The notes beneath the pieces were generated by a model. The model worked only from the letters and a program-made list of their open reading frames with translations. It had not been told where the DNA came from and did not search any database. Below, one piece after another: positions 18,155 to 27,482 of a stretch of 64,000 nt of DNA (position 1 is its first letter; each line of letters opens with the position of its first letter). Location: assembly GCA_030524545.1 (NCBI GenBank), contig JAUNGM010000006.1, forward strand, positions 1 to 64,000. Direction: 5' to 3'. A program made the position numbers and the translations under genes. This DNA comes from Eubacteriales bacterium (GTDB taxonomy: Bacteria > Bacillota > Clostridia > Lachnospirales > Lachnospiraceae).

Positions 18155-18230
18155 TTTACATTGAAATCTCAAAAAAATTAAGAATGCCAAAAATTTTTTG
18201 TAATTTACTATTGAAATACCAAAAAAAGTA
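18155..18230 (+). repeat. Direct repeat upstream of ssnA, candidate regulator site
   Basis: Two imperfect copies about 49 bases apart (18155-18180 and 18204-18230) share TTTAC, TTGAAAT and a C-A7 tract. They fill the 313-base gap before ssnA, together with the terminator of the previous operon. The second copy overlaps the likely -35 box, so a repressor or activator site is plausible but inferred. Confidence 0.5.
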
Positions 18231-18239
18231 TGCTACAGT
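18211..18239 (+). promoter_or_regulatory. Possible promoter of the ssnA operon
   Basis: TTGAAA (18211-18216), 17-nt spacer, TACAGT (18234-18239), a weak -10. The leader up to ssnA is about 85 nt and ends in AAAGGAGG. Confidence 0.4.
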
Positions 18240-18328
18240 GGTAGTAGAAAATTCCCAAAAGAGAAAAGCGAAATCTGTCGTGATTTAGGAAATTTTTACA
18301 AGTAAACCATGTAAAAGGAGGAAACCAC

Positions 18329-19666
18329 ATGCTTATTATTGGAAACGGAAGAATGATTACACGGGACGCATCCAACGCCTATATCGAAAACGGAGCAGTT
18401 GCAATGGATGGTAACACCATAGTAATGGTGGGGAAAACAGAAGAAATCAAAAAGGCTTATCCGGATGCTGAGTATGTAGACGCGAAGGGCGGGGTGATCA
18501 TGCCCGCTTTCATTAATGCCCATGAGCACATCTACAGCTCCTTTGCAAGAGGCCTGAGCATCAAAGGCTACAACCCGCAGGGCTTTTTGGATATTCTGGA
18601 CGGCCAGTGGTGGACGATCGACCGTCATCTGACACTGGAACAGACCAAACTCTCCGCATATGCCACCTACATTGATTCTATTAAGAACGGCGTGACAACC
18701 GTATTTGACCACCATGCAAGTTTTGGCCACATTACAGGTTCCTTATTTGCCATTGAGGAAGCAGCCAGAGATCTTGGTGTCCGCACCTGTCTCTGTTACG
18801 AGATCTCCGACCGTGACGGAATGGAGAAATCCAAAGAATCCGTGATGGAGAACGTGAACTTTATCAAACATGCCCTGGAAGATGACAGTGACATGATCGC
18901 CGGAATGATGGGTATGCATGCATCTTTCACTATTTCGGATGAGACCATGGCACTCTGCAATGAACTGAAGCCGGAAGGCGTGGGCTACCATATCCATGTT
19001 GCAGAAGGAATCTATGATCTTCATCAGTGTCTGAAAGAGCACAGCAAACGTATCGTGGACCGTCTCTATGACTGGAACATCCTTGGGCCGAAGACCCTTC
19101 TCGGCCACTGCATCTACATCAACGAACACGAAATGGATCTGATCAAAGACACCGATACCATGGTTGTCCATAACCCGGAATCCAACATGGGCAATGCCTG
19201 CGGATGTCCTCCGACCATGGCACTGGTGCATAAAGGAGTTCTTACAGGACTTGGAACAGACGGCTATACCCACGACATGATGGAATCCTGGAAGGTAGCC
19301 AATATCCTTCACAAACATCACCTCTGTGACCCGAATGCAGCCTGGGGCGAAGTACCGCAGATGCTCTTTGAAGGAAATGCAAAGATTGCCAACCGCTACT
19401 TCAAGAAAGAACTTGGCGTTCTGAAGGAAGGCGCAGCAGCAGATGTGATCGTCATCAAATACGATCCGCTGACCCCGATGCGTGCAGACAATGTGAACGG
19501 ACATCTGTTATTCGGCGTGAACGGCAGTATGGTACAGACGACCGTATGTAACGGCAAAGTCCTGATGAAGGACAGAGAAGTTCTTGTATGCGACGAAGCG
19601 AAGATCATGGCAGACTGCCGTCAGTCCGCAAAAGAACTTGCAGACGATATTAATTTTGGAAAATAA
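18329..19666 (+). CDS. ssnA: SsnA-type amidohydrolase of the purine locus
   Basis: 445 residues of the ATZ/TRZ-like amidohydrolase superfamily. Metal motif His65-Glu66-His67 in INAHEHIYSS, then HIHVAEG, GHCIYINEHE and GLGTDGYTHDMMES with the catalytic aspartate. The long family stretch around MVVHNPESNMGNACG fits SsnA rather than guanine deaminase. SsnA accompanies selenium-dependent molybdenum hydroxylases, and a role in ring opening or deamination during anaerobic purine breakdown is the present model. Start set by AAAGGAGG. ygfK follows 19 bases after the stop; expected cotranscription. Confidence 0.93.
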   Translation: MLIIGNGRMITRDASNAYIENGAVAMDGNTIVMVGKTEEIKKAYPDAEYVDAKGGVIMPAFINAHEHIYSSFARGLSIKGYNPQGFLDILDGQWWTIDRHLTLEQTKLSAYATYIDSIKNGVTTVFDHHASFGHITGSLFAIEEAARDLGVRTCLCYEISDRDGMEKSKESVMENVNFIKHALEDDSDMIAGMMGMHASFTISDETMALCNELKPEGVGYHIHVAEGIYDLHQCLKEHSKRIVDRLYDWNILGPKTLLGHCIYINEHEMDLIKDTDTMVVHNPESNMGNACGCPPTMALVHKGVLTGLGTDGYTHDMMESWKVANILHKHHLCDPNAAWGEVPQMLFEGNAKIANRYFKKELGVLKEGAAADVIVIKYDPLTPMRADNVNGHLLFGVNGSMVQTTVCNGKVLMKDREVLVCDEAKIMADCRQSAKELADDINFGK

Positions 19667-19685
19667 GCAGCAGGAGGAGAAAACT

Positions 19686-22682
19686 ATGAGCGAAAGAATG
19701 ACCTGTATGCCTTTTGGACAGTTGATGGACTGGGTTCTGGCAGAACATGAATCAAAAGGCACCGTATTTGGCGTACACAGACCTTACATAGCAGATACTG
19801 CAAAGAAACTGCAGATTTTTGAGAGAAACCTGGAAACACCCATCGGCCCGGCAGCAGGCCCTAACACCCAGCTTGCACAGAACATTATTGCATCTTATTA
19901 TGCAGGTGCACGTTTCTTTGAACTGAAGACCGTACAGAAGATGGACGGCGATGAGCTTGCGGCATGTATCAACCGTCCCTGTATCCTTGCAGAGGATGAG
20001 TGCTATAACTGCGAGTGGTCTACGGAACTTTACGTTCCGCAGGCAATGGGAGAATATATCAAAGCATGGTTTATCCTTCATGTGATGGCGAGGGAGTTCG
20101 GCCTTGGAGACACGGACGGCTTCCAGTTCAATATTTCCGTAGGATATGACCTTGCCGGAATCAAAGAGCCGAAGATCGACACCTTCATTGACAGCATGAA
20201 GGATGCCAAAGACACCGAAATCTTTAAAGAATGCAGACAGTGGCTGCTGGACAATGCTGATCGATTTGAGAAAGTCACAAAGGAAGATATCGAAGCCATT
20301 CCGTCCGAAATCTGTAACTCCGCAACGATCTCCACTCTGCACGGATGTCCTCCAAATGAGATCGAGAGCATTGCCAATCACTTATTTAAAGAGAAACACC
20401 TGAATACCTTTATTAAATGTAATCCGACTCTTCTGGGCTATGAATTTGCCAGAAAGACCATGGATGAAATGGGCTATGATTATATTGCATTTGGCGATTT
20501 CCACTTCCTGGATGACCTGCAGTACAAGGATGCGGTACCTATGTTCCGGCGGCTTCAGGCACTGGCTGACGAGCTTGGCCTTGCCTTTGGCGTGAAGATC
20601 ACCAATACCTTCCCGGTAGATGTGACCAGGAATGAGCTTCCAAGTGAGGAGATGTACATGTCCGGCAAATCCCTGTTCCCCCTTTCCATTGCCCTGGCAG
20701 CAAGGCTTTCCGGAGAATTTGACGGAAAGCTGCGCATCGCATATTCCGGCGGAGCAGATTACTTTAATATCGACCGTATCGTTGGCTGCGGCGTATGGCC
20801 TGTGACGGTTGCCACCACCATCCTGAAACCGGGCGGCTACCAGAGATTCAGCCAGATGGCAGAGAAACTCATGGCAGACGGCGTGAAAGCCTGGGACGGC
20901 ATTGACGTGGATGCCATCGAAAAACTGGCAGCGGATGCCAGAACCGATAAGCACCATGTGAAAAACATCAAGCCTCTCCCGAAACGCAAGAGTGACAAAG
21001 AAGTACCTCTTCTTGACTGCTTCTTTGCTCCATGTCAGGAAGGATGTCCTATCCATCAGGATATCACAAACTATGTGAAGCTGGCAGGAGAAGGCAGCTA
21101 TGCCGAGGCCCTTCGTGTCATCCTGGAAAAGAATGCACTTCCGTTTATTACAGGAACCCTCTGCGCACATAACTGTATGTATAAATGTACCCGTAACTTC
21201 TATGAGGAATCCGTCAATATCCGCGGCACCAAGCTCCTTGCAGCACAGAACGGCTATGACGAAGTGATCGGTGAGATCAAGGCAGGTACAGGAAACGGCA
21301 AAAAGGTTGCTGTCATCGGCGGCGGCCCGGCAGGTATTGCATCTGCATATTTCCTTGCAAGAGCAGGTGCAGCAGTGACGATCTTTGAAAAAGAGGAGAA
21401 GCTTGGCGGTGTGATCCGTTATGTGATCCCCGGCTTCCGTATTCCGGATGACTCCATTGACAAAGACGTTTCCTTCATCGAAAAGATGGGCGTGGAAATT
21501 AAAACAAATACAGAGATCACCTCTGTTGCTGATGTAAAAGCACAGGGCTATGATGCTGTGATCGTAGCCGTAGGCGCTAATAAACCTGGAACCCTGAAGC
21601 TTAATAAAGGCGAAACAGTCAATGCCCTGAAATTCCTGGCAGACTTCAAGGCAAATGACGGCAAAGTAGACCTCGGAAAGAATGTGGTAGTCATCGGCGG
21701 AGGAAATACTGCAATGGATACCGCACGGGCTGCAAAACGCACCGAGGGTGTGGAGCATGTTTATCTGGTATACCGGAGAACCAAACGCTATATGCCTGCA
21801 GCAGAAGACGAGCTTCTGGAAGTTCTGGAAGAGGGCATTGAGTTTAAAGAACTTCTCGCCCCTGTAAGCCTGGAGGACGGAAAACTGATCTGCAGGAAGA
21901 TGGAGCTTGGTACAATGGATGCTTCCGGCCGTGCCGGCGTAACAGAGACAGATGCGATTGAAGAGGTTCCGGCTGATACGGTGATCGTAGCAGTAGGAGA
22001 AAAGGTTCCGACAGAATTCTATGAGGCAAACGGCATCAACGTGAACGAACGCGGCAAAGCAAAATTAAATGCAGCAACCCTGGAAACAAGCGTGGAAGGT
22101 GTTTACCTTGCGGGCGACGGTGCAAACGGCGCAGCGACCATTGTAGAAGCCATCCGCGACGCACAGACAGTGGCAAAGGCCATCCTGGGCACGGAAATCG
22201 TAAAAGACCAGCCTGCTCCGGGAGAAGAGGGAACCTGTTTTGCAAAGAAAGGAATCCTCGGAGAAAGCAAAGACGCAGCAAAGGAAAGCGACCGCTGCCT
22301 GACCTGCAACAAAGTCTGTGAGAACTGTGTGGATGTCTGCCCGAACCGTGCAAACATCTCCATTAAAGTACCGGGCATGGATATGAACCAGGTGATCCAT
22401 GTAGATTATATGTGCAATGAGTGCGGCAACTGCAAGGTCTTCTGCCCGTACGCAAGTGCACCGTATAAAGATAAATTTACATTATTTGCAACTGAAGCAG
22501 ATATGGAAGACAGCACAAATGACGGTTTTGTCGTACTCAATGCAGAGACGAAAGAATGTAAAGTACGTCTTCTGGGAAATATTACCGATTGCAAAGCGGA
22601 TGATCCTGCAGATAAACTTTATGAAGGCCTTCGCAGACTGATCTGTGCTGTGATAGACAATTATAGTTACCTGATCATGTAA
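19686..22682 (+). CDS. ygfK: YgfK-type iron-sulfur flavoprotein oxidoreductase
   Basis: 998 residues from the ATG at 19686 (AGGAGGAG upstream). N-terminal half (about 1-430) is dihydroorotate-dehydrogenase-like; a cysteine-rich helical link (CFFAPCQEGCPIHQD) leads to a glutamate-synthase small-subunit-like domain with two nucleotide-binding folds (GGGPAGIASAYFLARAGA and GGGNTAMDTARAAKR). The C-terminus has two ferredoxin-type cysteine groups (CLTCNKVCENCVDVCP and CNECGNCKVFCP). The architecture resembles dihydropyrimidine dehydrogenase. It was first named as a putative selenate reductase subunit, but its association with purine catabolism favours an electron transfer or ring reduction role. 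Substrate not proven by sequence. Confidence 0.93.
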   Translation: MSERMTCMPFGQLMDWVLAEHESKGTVFGVHRPYIADTAKKLQIFERNLETPIGPAAGPNTQLAQNIIASYYAGARFFELKTVQKMDGDELAACINRPCILAEDECYNCEWSTELYVPQAMGEYIKAWFILHVMAREFGLGDTDGFQFNISVGYDLAGIKEPKIDTFIDSMKDAKDTEIFKECRQWLLDNADRFEKVTKEDIEAIPSEICNSATISTLHGCPPNEIESIANHLFKEKHLNTFIKCNPTLLGYEFARKTMDEMGYDYIAFGDFHFLDDLQYKDAVPMFRRLQALADELGLAFGVKITNTFPVDVTRNELPSEEMYMSGKSLFPLSIALAARLSGEFDGKLRIAYSGGADYFNIDRIVGCGVWPVTVATTILKPGGYQRFSQMAEKLMADGVKAWDGIDVDAIEKLAADARTDKHHVKNIKPLPKRKSDKEVPLLDCFFAPCQEGCPIHQDITNYVKLAGEGSYAEALRVILEKNALPFITGTLCAHNCMYKCTRNFYEESVNIRGTKLLAAQNGYDEVIGEIKAGTGNGKKVAVIGGGPAGIASAYFLARAGAAVTIFEKEEKLGGVIRYVIPGFRIPDDSIDKDVSFIEKMGVEIKTNTEITSVADVKAQGYDAVIVAVGANKPGTLKLNKGETVNALKFLADFKANDGKVDLGKNVVVIGGGNTAMDTARAAKRTEGVEHVYLVYRRTKRYMPAAEDELLEVLEEGIEFKELLAPVSLEDGKLICRKMELGTMDASGRAGVTETDAIEEVPADTVIVAVGEKVPTEFYEANGINVNERGKAKLNAATLETSVEGVYLAGDGANGAATIVEAIRDAQTVAKAILGTEIVKDQPAPGEEGTCFAKKGILGESKDAAKESDRCLTCNKVCENCVDVCPNRANISIKVPGMDMNQVIHVDYMCNECGNCKVFCPYASAPYKDKFTLFATEADMEDSTNDGFVVLNAETKECKVRLLGNITDCKADDPADKLYEGLRRLICAVIDNYSYLIM

Positions 22683-22826
22683 CAAAGATCTGCAGGAGCA
22701 GTGAATGTGGTATCGTCCGGAAACAGGCGGTATCACGCAGCCTGCACATGATATGACGGAGAAGTTCCCTGCAGTCACCTGTGAAAGATCATTGTTTGAA
22801 CAAACAGGAAGTGAGGCGTGAAATCA

Positions 22827-25409
22827 ATGTACTCCTTTTATGTCAACGGACAAAAAATCTCAACCGAAAAAAAGCAGTCTCTGCTGCGTTTTCTGCGTGA
22901 CGAGCTGCATCTGACCTCCGTTAAGGACGGATGCAGCCAGGGAGCCTGCGGCGCATGCACGGTCATCATCAACGGCGAGACCTGCAAAGCGTGTGTTCCT
23001 ACTACGGACAGACTGGAGGGAAAAGAAATCCTTACGGTAGAAGGCCTGAGTAAGTGGGAATCCAGTGTATTTACCTATGCATACGGTGAGGCAGGGGCTG
23101 TCCAGTGCGGCTTCTGCATTCCGGGCATGGTCATGTGTACCAAGGCTTTGCTTGACAAGAACCCGGATCCCACAGTGGATGAGATTAAATACGCCCTGCG
23201 CAACAATTACTGCCGCTGTACAGGCTATGTAAAGATCATTGCAGCCGTAAAGCTGTCCGCCAAAATCCTTCGGGAAGGCTTTATTCCGGAAAAAAGCGAA
23301 GATGACTGGAAGCTTGGTTCCCGTGTCCACAGGCTGGACGTAGAAGAAAAAGTCTGCGGCACAGGCAAATATCCGGACGATTTTTATCCGGACGGGATGT
23401 GTTATGGTTCCGCTCTGCGAAGCCGTTACCCCAGGGCCAGAGTGCTGTCTATTGATACATCCGCTGCAAAGGCGGTTCCTGGCGTGATCGCAGTGCTGAC
23501 TGCAGAGGATATTCCGGGGCAGAATAAGATCGGCCATCTGAAGCATGACCAGTATACCCTGATTCCCGCAGGCGGACTGACCCACTACCTTGGGGATGCC
23601 ATTGCCCTGGTGGCAGCGGAAGATATGGAGACCGTGGAAAAGGCGAAAAAACTGATCAAAGTGGAATACGAAGTGCTTCCTGCCGTACATAACATGGCGG
23701 AGGCTGCCGCAGAGGATGCCCCTCTTGTATTTGACGAGGAAACATCCAATGTACAGGCACACAAGTATGTGAGCCGGGGAAATGCGCAGGAAGCGATCAA
23801 ACATGCGGCTCATGTGCTTTCCCATCATTTTGAAACTCCCTGGACAGAGCACGCCTTTCTGGAACCGGAGTGTGCGGTGTCCTATATGGATGAGGACGGA
23901 GATGTGATGATCATTTCCACTGACCAGTCCGCTTACTGTACCCTTCATGAGTGCAGCCTGCTTCTGGGAACAGATAAGGTAAAATGTGAAAATGCCCTGG
24001 TGGGCGGCGGTTTTGGGGGCAAAGAGGACATGACGGTACAGCATCATGCCGCACTGATCACGTACTGTACGGGCCGCCCGGTGAAGGTGCGGCTCACAAG
24101 AGCGGAGTCCCTTCTGATTCATCCGAAACGCCATCATTTTGTCATGGACTTCACCATGGGCTGTGATGAGAACGGAAAGATCATGGGGGTAAAAGCAAAG
24201 GTCGCTTCCGATACAGGAGCGTTTGCTTCCCTTGGAGGCCCTGTTCTGGAACGTGCCTGCACTCATGCGGCAGGGCCTTATGCTTATGAGAATTTTGAAA
24301 TCGAAGGGACTGCGTATTATACCAACAATCCTCCGGCAGGGGCGTTCCGCGGCTTTGGCGTGACGCAGACCTGCTTTGCCATAGAGTCTCTGCTGAATAT
24401 GATGGCGGATAAAATCGGTATCACCCCATGGGAAATCCGTATGCGTAATGCCATCCGTCCTGGCGGCATACTGCCCAACGGACAGATCGTGGATGATTCC
24501 ACAGGGCTTGTAGAGACTTTGGAAGCGGTAAAGGAGGATTTTGACGCAGCCATGGCAGCAGGGAAGCCTGTCGGAATTGCCTGCGCCATGAAAAATGCAG
24601 GCGTCGGCGTTGGTATCCCGGACTGGGGGCGGGTGAAGCTGATCGTGGAAGAGGATCATAAGCTGCACATTTATTCCGGGGCTTCCTGTATCGGACAGGG
24701 GCTTGGCACTGTATTGGTTCAGATGGTGGTCTCCAATACGGATCTTGGGCGCGGGGATATTGTTTATGAGCGCAGCAATACCTGGATCGCTCCGGATTCC
24801 GGAACCACCTCCGGTTCCCGCCAGACCCTGGTAACAGGCGAGGCATGCCGCCGTGCCTGTGAAAAGCTGATGGAAGCCAAAAAAGAGGGAATGTCTCTTG
24901 CTGATATGAGTGGCATGGAGTTTTACGGAGAATATCTGGCAAAGACAGACCCTCTCGGGGCAAATGTGCCGAATCCGGTATCTCATGTGGCATACGGCTA
25001 TGCCACACAGATGTGTATTCTTGACCCGAAGACCGGCAAAATCGAAAAAATGGTTGCTGCCCATGATGTGGGCAAGGCCGTGAATCCTCTGTCCTGCGAA
25101 GGCCAGATCGAAGGCGGCGTGGTGATGTCCATGGGATTTGCCCTGAGGGAAAAGTACCCCATTGACGAGAACTGCAAACCTGTCGAAAAATACGGAGCAC
25201 TGGGACTGTTCCGTTCCCATGAGATTCCGGAGATTAAGGCAATTGTCATCGATAAGCCTGGCTTAAATGTTGCCTGCGGTGCCATCGGTATTGGTGAGAT
25301 TACCTCCATTCCCACAGCACCGGCCATCACGGATGCCTATTACCGGCTGGACGGGGAACGTCGCTACAGCCTTCCGATTTCCGGTACGCCATACAATAGA
25401 AAGGGGTGA
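22827..25409 (+). CDS. xdhD: Fused [2Fe-2S]/molybdenum xanthine dehydrogenase, selenium-dependent type
   Basis: 860 residues from the ATG at 22827 (GAAGTGAGG upstream); a GTG at 22818 is possible but too close to that site. Residues 1-160 hold two [2Fe-2S] clusters: Cys36, 41, 44, 56 and Cys94, 97, 129, 131. Residues 165-860 are the molybdopterin-binding large subunit, with GGGFGGKED, AFRGFGVTQ, GSRQTLVTGEA and the catalytic-base position Glu824 in IGEITSIPTAP. There is no FAD domain, as in the XdhD family, so electrons must leave by another carrier, perhaps the polyferredoxin just downstream or YgfK upstream. No in-frame TGA: selenium, if present, would be a labile cofactor ligand. Likely hydroxylates purines such as hypoxanthine or xanthine. 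Confidence 0.92.
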   Translation: MYSFYVNGQKISTEKKQSLLRFLRDELHLTSVKDGCSQGACGACTVIINGETCKACVPTTDRLEGKEILTVEGLSKWESSVFTYAYGEAGAVQCGFCIPGMVMCTKALLDKNPDPTVDEIKYALRNNYCRCTGYVKIIAAVKLSAKILREGFIPEKSEDDWKLGSRVHRLDVEEKVCGTGKYPDDFYPDGMCYGSALRSRYPRARVLSIDTSAAKAVPGVIAVLTAEDIPGQNKIGHLKHDQYTLIPAGGLTHYLGDAIALVAAEDMETVEKAKKLIKVEYEVLPAVHNMAEAAAEDAPLVFDEETSNVQAHKYVSRGNAQEAIKHAAHVLSHHFETPWTEHAFLEPECAVSYMDEDGDVMIISTDQSAYCTLHECSLLLGTDKVKCENALVGGGFGGKEDMTVQHHAALITYCTGRPVKVRLTRAESLLIHPKRHHFVMDFTMGCDENGKIMGVKAKVASDTGAFASLGGPVLERACTHAAGPYAYENFEIEGTAYYTNNPPAGAFRGFGVTQTCFAIESLLNMMADKIGITPWEIRMRNAIRPGGILPNGQIVDDSTGLVETLEAVKEDFDAAMAAGKPVGIACAMKNAGVGVGIPDWGRVKLIVEEDHKLHIYSGASCIGQGLGTVLVQMVVSNTDLGRGDIVYERSNTWIAPDSGTTSGSRQTLVTGEACRRACEKLMEAKKEGMSLADMSGMEFYGEYLAKTDPLGANVPNPVSHVAYGYATQMCILDPKTGKIEKMVAAHDVGKAVNPLSCEGQIEGGVVMSMGFALREKYPIDENCKPVEKYGALGLFRSHEIPEIKAIVIDKPGLNVACGAIGIGEITSIPTAPAITDAYYRLDGERRYSLPISGTPYNRKG

Positions 25410-25413
25410 CCAT

Positions 25414-25902
25414 ATGGCAGCAAAAAAGAAATTTCCATACCGTGCCGCAGTGGTTGCCTGCAATGGCGGCTGCCGTGCAAAGGATGACCCGAAATGTGCC
25501 TATGGCTGCATTTGCTGCGGCAAATGTGTGGAATCCTGCAAGTTCGGGGCGATTTTTATCAATGAGCTCGGAGTGGCAGAAGTAGACGAAGAAAAGTGTA
25601 TTGCCTGCGGCAAATGCGCGAGAGTCTGTCCGCAGAAGGTGATTCATATTCATGAATGTGCCAATTATATTGTAGTGAAATGCTCCAACAAAGAAAAAGG
25701 CAAGGCTGCAAGGGAGGTCTGTTCTGTAAGCTGCATCGGATGCGGAATCTGCGAAAAGACCTGTACTGCGGAAGCGGTTAAGGTGATCGAAAACTGTGCC
25801 GTGATCGACGAAACCGCATGTTTAAGCTGCGGAATGTGTGCAGTAAAATGCCCGCGTCATGTAATCATTGACCAGAGAGGAATTTTGACGGAAAGATATT
25901 AA
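25414..25902 (+). CDS. Polyferredoxin with multiple [4Fe-4S] motifs
   Basis: 162 residues from the ATG at 25414; the frame is open far upstream inside xdhD, but GGGGTGA lies a few bases before this ATG. Ferredoxin motifs: CICCGKCVESC, CIACGKCARVCP, CIGCGICEKTC and CLSCGMCAVKCP, each paired with a preceding or following cysteine group; an additional N-terminal set CNGGC...CAYGC resembles RnfB. Soluble, no membrane helix. It follows xdhD by four bases and is the natural electron acceptor for the FAD-less hydroxylase and for YgfK (inference). Confidence 0.88.
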   Translation: MAAKKKFPYRAAVVACNGGCRAKDDPKCAYGCICCGKCVESCKFGAIFINELGVAEVDEEKCIACGKCARVCPQKVIHIHECANYIVVKCSNKEKGKAAREVCSVSCIGCGICEKTCTAEAVKVIENCAVIDETACLSCGMCAVKCPRHVIIDQRGILTERY

Positions 25903-25948
25903 AAGAGTGACGGATGATACGGAAATCTGTTAAAGAATAGTCAGCAAT

Positions 25949-25988
25949 AGGGGGAGTTATGAATCGTTTATGAATCATAACTCCCCCT
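25949..25988 (+). terminator. Strong hairpin after the ssnA-ferredoxin operon
   Basis: Perfect 14-bp stem (25949-25962 with 25975-25988, AGGGGGAGTTATGA type) with a T-rich stretch about 15 bases further. It ends the first purine operon. Confidence 0.8.
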
Positions 25989-26039
25989 AAAATGTTCATT
26001 TTTTCAGCCTGATTAAAATTATATAAACTAAAATGTATA

Positions 26040-26068
26040 TTGACATTGGAAGAATTATCAGTTAATAT
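26040..26068 (+). promoter_or_regulatory. Promoter of the inserted ABC exporter leader
   Basis: TTGACA (26040-26045), 17-nt spacer, TAATAT (26063-26068). It gives a transcript leader of about 430 bases before the first ABC gene. Confidence 0.6.
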
Positions 26069-26082
26069 AAAACTGAATTTTC

Positions 26083-26457
26083 AAGGAAAGGCAGGTATGT
26101 GGATGTTAGTCGTTTCTGTAATGACAAAAAACAACTAAATTTTATAAGAGGGTAAGCACTGAATATAGTGTTTTATTTGTGTTACCCTTTTCAGCATCAT
26201 TGGATGCTGGTTGTTTCTGCCTTACAGAATAGCATACTCCGGGAATAACTGTCTTATTTTGATGAATAAGAAAGATGGAAAGTATGACTGTGTTGGTCAT
26301 GCTTTTTTTATTTGAGGCCAACTGTGAAATGGAGTGCATGTTTTAAAACATTGCTGAGTTCCTTTTATGGGGAGGTTCTGTTTTGTTACATCATTTGAGA
26401 TATGAATGAATCCGTGGTTTCCGTCTGTTTTTGATGGGCAGAAACCACGTTTTTTTA
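26083..26457 (+). promoter_or_regulatory. Leader with possible attenuator upstream of ABC exporter
   Basis: This stretch of the 605-base gap has, in order: a short ORF with a ribosome site; GGGTAA...TTACCC pairing (26151-26190); the CAGCATC/GATGCTG hairpin (26193-26211); a segment GGTTGTTTCTGCCTTAC able to pair with the end of the short ORF; a terminator-like hairpin ATGAC/GTCAT followed by GCTTTTTTT (about 26284-26309); a perfect palindrome ATGTTTTAAAACAT (26338-26351); and a second terminator, CGTGGTTTC (26413-26421) / GAAACCACG (26441-26449) plus T8. The layout suggests conditional read-through into the exporter genes. Confidence 0.5.
26097..26138 (+). CDS. Candidate 13-residue leader peptide
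   Basis: ATG at 26097, stop at 26136-26138; product MWMLVVSVMTKNN. AAGGA lies nine bases upstream (26083-26087). Its 3' end (ACAAAAAACAAC) can pair with GGTTGTTT near 26208, so ribosome stalling could change the fold of the leader. No homologue is recognised; called from position and ribosome site only. Confidence 0.4.
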   Translation: MWMLVVSVMTKNN

Positions 26458-26507
26458 TGTTTTTTTAAATGTTCTGCAAAACAATATTTAAACAGGAGGT
26501 TTTAAAA

Positions 26508-27479
26508 ATGATGATTATTGAGACAAAAAATTTAACGAAAAAGTATAAGCGTTACAAAAAGCAGGAGGGCCTGACCGGAAGTATTAAAGGTCTGTTTCAC
26601 AGAGAATATGAAGAAAAAACTGCGGTAGATCATTTTGATATCGGCGTGGATGAGGGTGAGTTTGTAGGATTGATCGGACCAAATGGAGCAGGTAAAACGA
26701 CCCTGGTGAAGATGCTGACTGGTATTATTGCTCCAACAAGCGGCGAGATACAGGTTATGGGATTTTATCCTAATAAATTGGAAAAGGCATTTAAGCAGCA
26801 ATATGCGGTAGTCATGGGGCAAAAGAGCCAGCTGTTTTTTGAACTGACAGCGGAGGATACGTTGAGACTATTCAAAGAAATATACCATATTCCGGAAGAT
26901 GAGTATAGGAGAAACAAAAACTTTTTTGTGGATTTATTCCAGGTACAGGAACTTATGAATGTTCAGGTAAGAACCTTATCACTGGGAGAACGGATGAAAA
27001 TGGAACTGATTGTTGCGTTGCTTCATAATCCTAAAATATTATTTTTGGATGAGCCTACCATTGGACTGGACGCTGTGGCAAGCAAGCAGATCCGGAGTTT
27101 CTTAAAAGATGTGAATGAATCAAGAGGAACAACCATTCTTTTGACGTCGCATTATATGGAGGATATTAAGGTATTGTGTAAACGTTCCATAGTAGTGAAT
27201 CACGGAAGAAAAATATATGACGGCGATACGAATGTGTTATTCGGGCAATATCAAAAAAGTAAGAGAATGACAATCTACTTTGAGCACAGTGCAGAACCTG
27301 ATGTGCCGGAATATTGCAGGGTATTAGAAAAAACGAATGACAAACTGGTGCTTGAAATACCAAAACAGAATGCAGAAAAAGTCCTGGAATTTTATATAGC
27401 TCATTATCCGATTCGGGATATTGGAATTGAGGAAGAAGAAATAGGTTCTGTTGTAGAGCGTATCTATAAGGGGGTATAG
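26508..27479 (+). CDS. ABC exporter ATPase (NatA/DrrA-like)
   Basis: 323 residues from the ATG at 26508, with AACAGGAGG eight bases upstream; an ATG at 26469 is in frame but lies before that site. P-loop GPNGAGKTT near residue 50, Q-loop region MGQKSQLFFEL, signature LSLGERMK, Walker B ILFLDEPTIGLD, switch His in LTSHYMED. It belongs to the ABC-2 exporter ATPases that pair with ABC2_membrane_6 (DUF990) permeases, which follow directly. Base composition and codon use are visibly more AT-rich than in the purine genes on both sides. Substrate unknown. Confidence 0.9.
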   Translation: MMIIETKNLTKKYKRYKKQEGLTGSIKGLFHREYEEKTAVDHFDIGVDEGEFVGLIGPNGAGKTTLVKMLTGIIAPTSGEIQVMGFYPNKLEKAFKQQYAVVMGQKSQLFFELTAEDTLRLFKEIYHIPEDEYRRNKNFFVDLFQVQELMNVQVRTLSLGERMKMELIVALLHNPKILFLDEPTIGLDAVASKQIRSFLKDVNESRGTTILLTSHYMEDIKVLCKRSIVVNHGRKIYDGDTNVLFGQYQKSKRMTIYFEHSAEPDVPEYCRVLEKTNDKLVLEIPKQNAEKVLEFYIAHYPIRDIGIEEEEIGSVVERIYKGV

Positions 27480-27482
27480 GGC

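Noticed and set aside
20382-21758. 458-codon open frame opposite ygfK
   Set aside because: No motif or ribosome site; ygfK on the plus strand is clearly the gene.
22860-25220. Very long open frame (786 codons) on the minus strand opposite xdhD
   Set aside because: Cys/His-rich nonsense protein without domains, produced by codon bias of the real gene; xdhD has all family motifs.
22827-25409. Selenocysteine in xdhD
   Set aside because: The frame has no internal TGA; selenium in this family is a labile cofactor ligand, so no SECIS element is expected.
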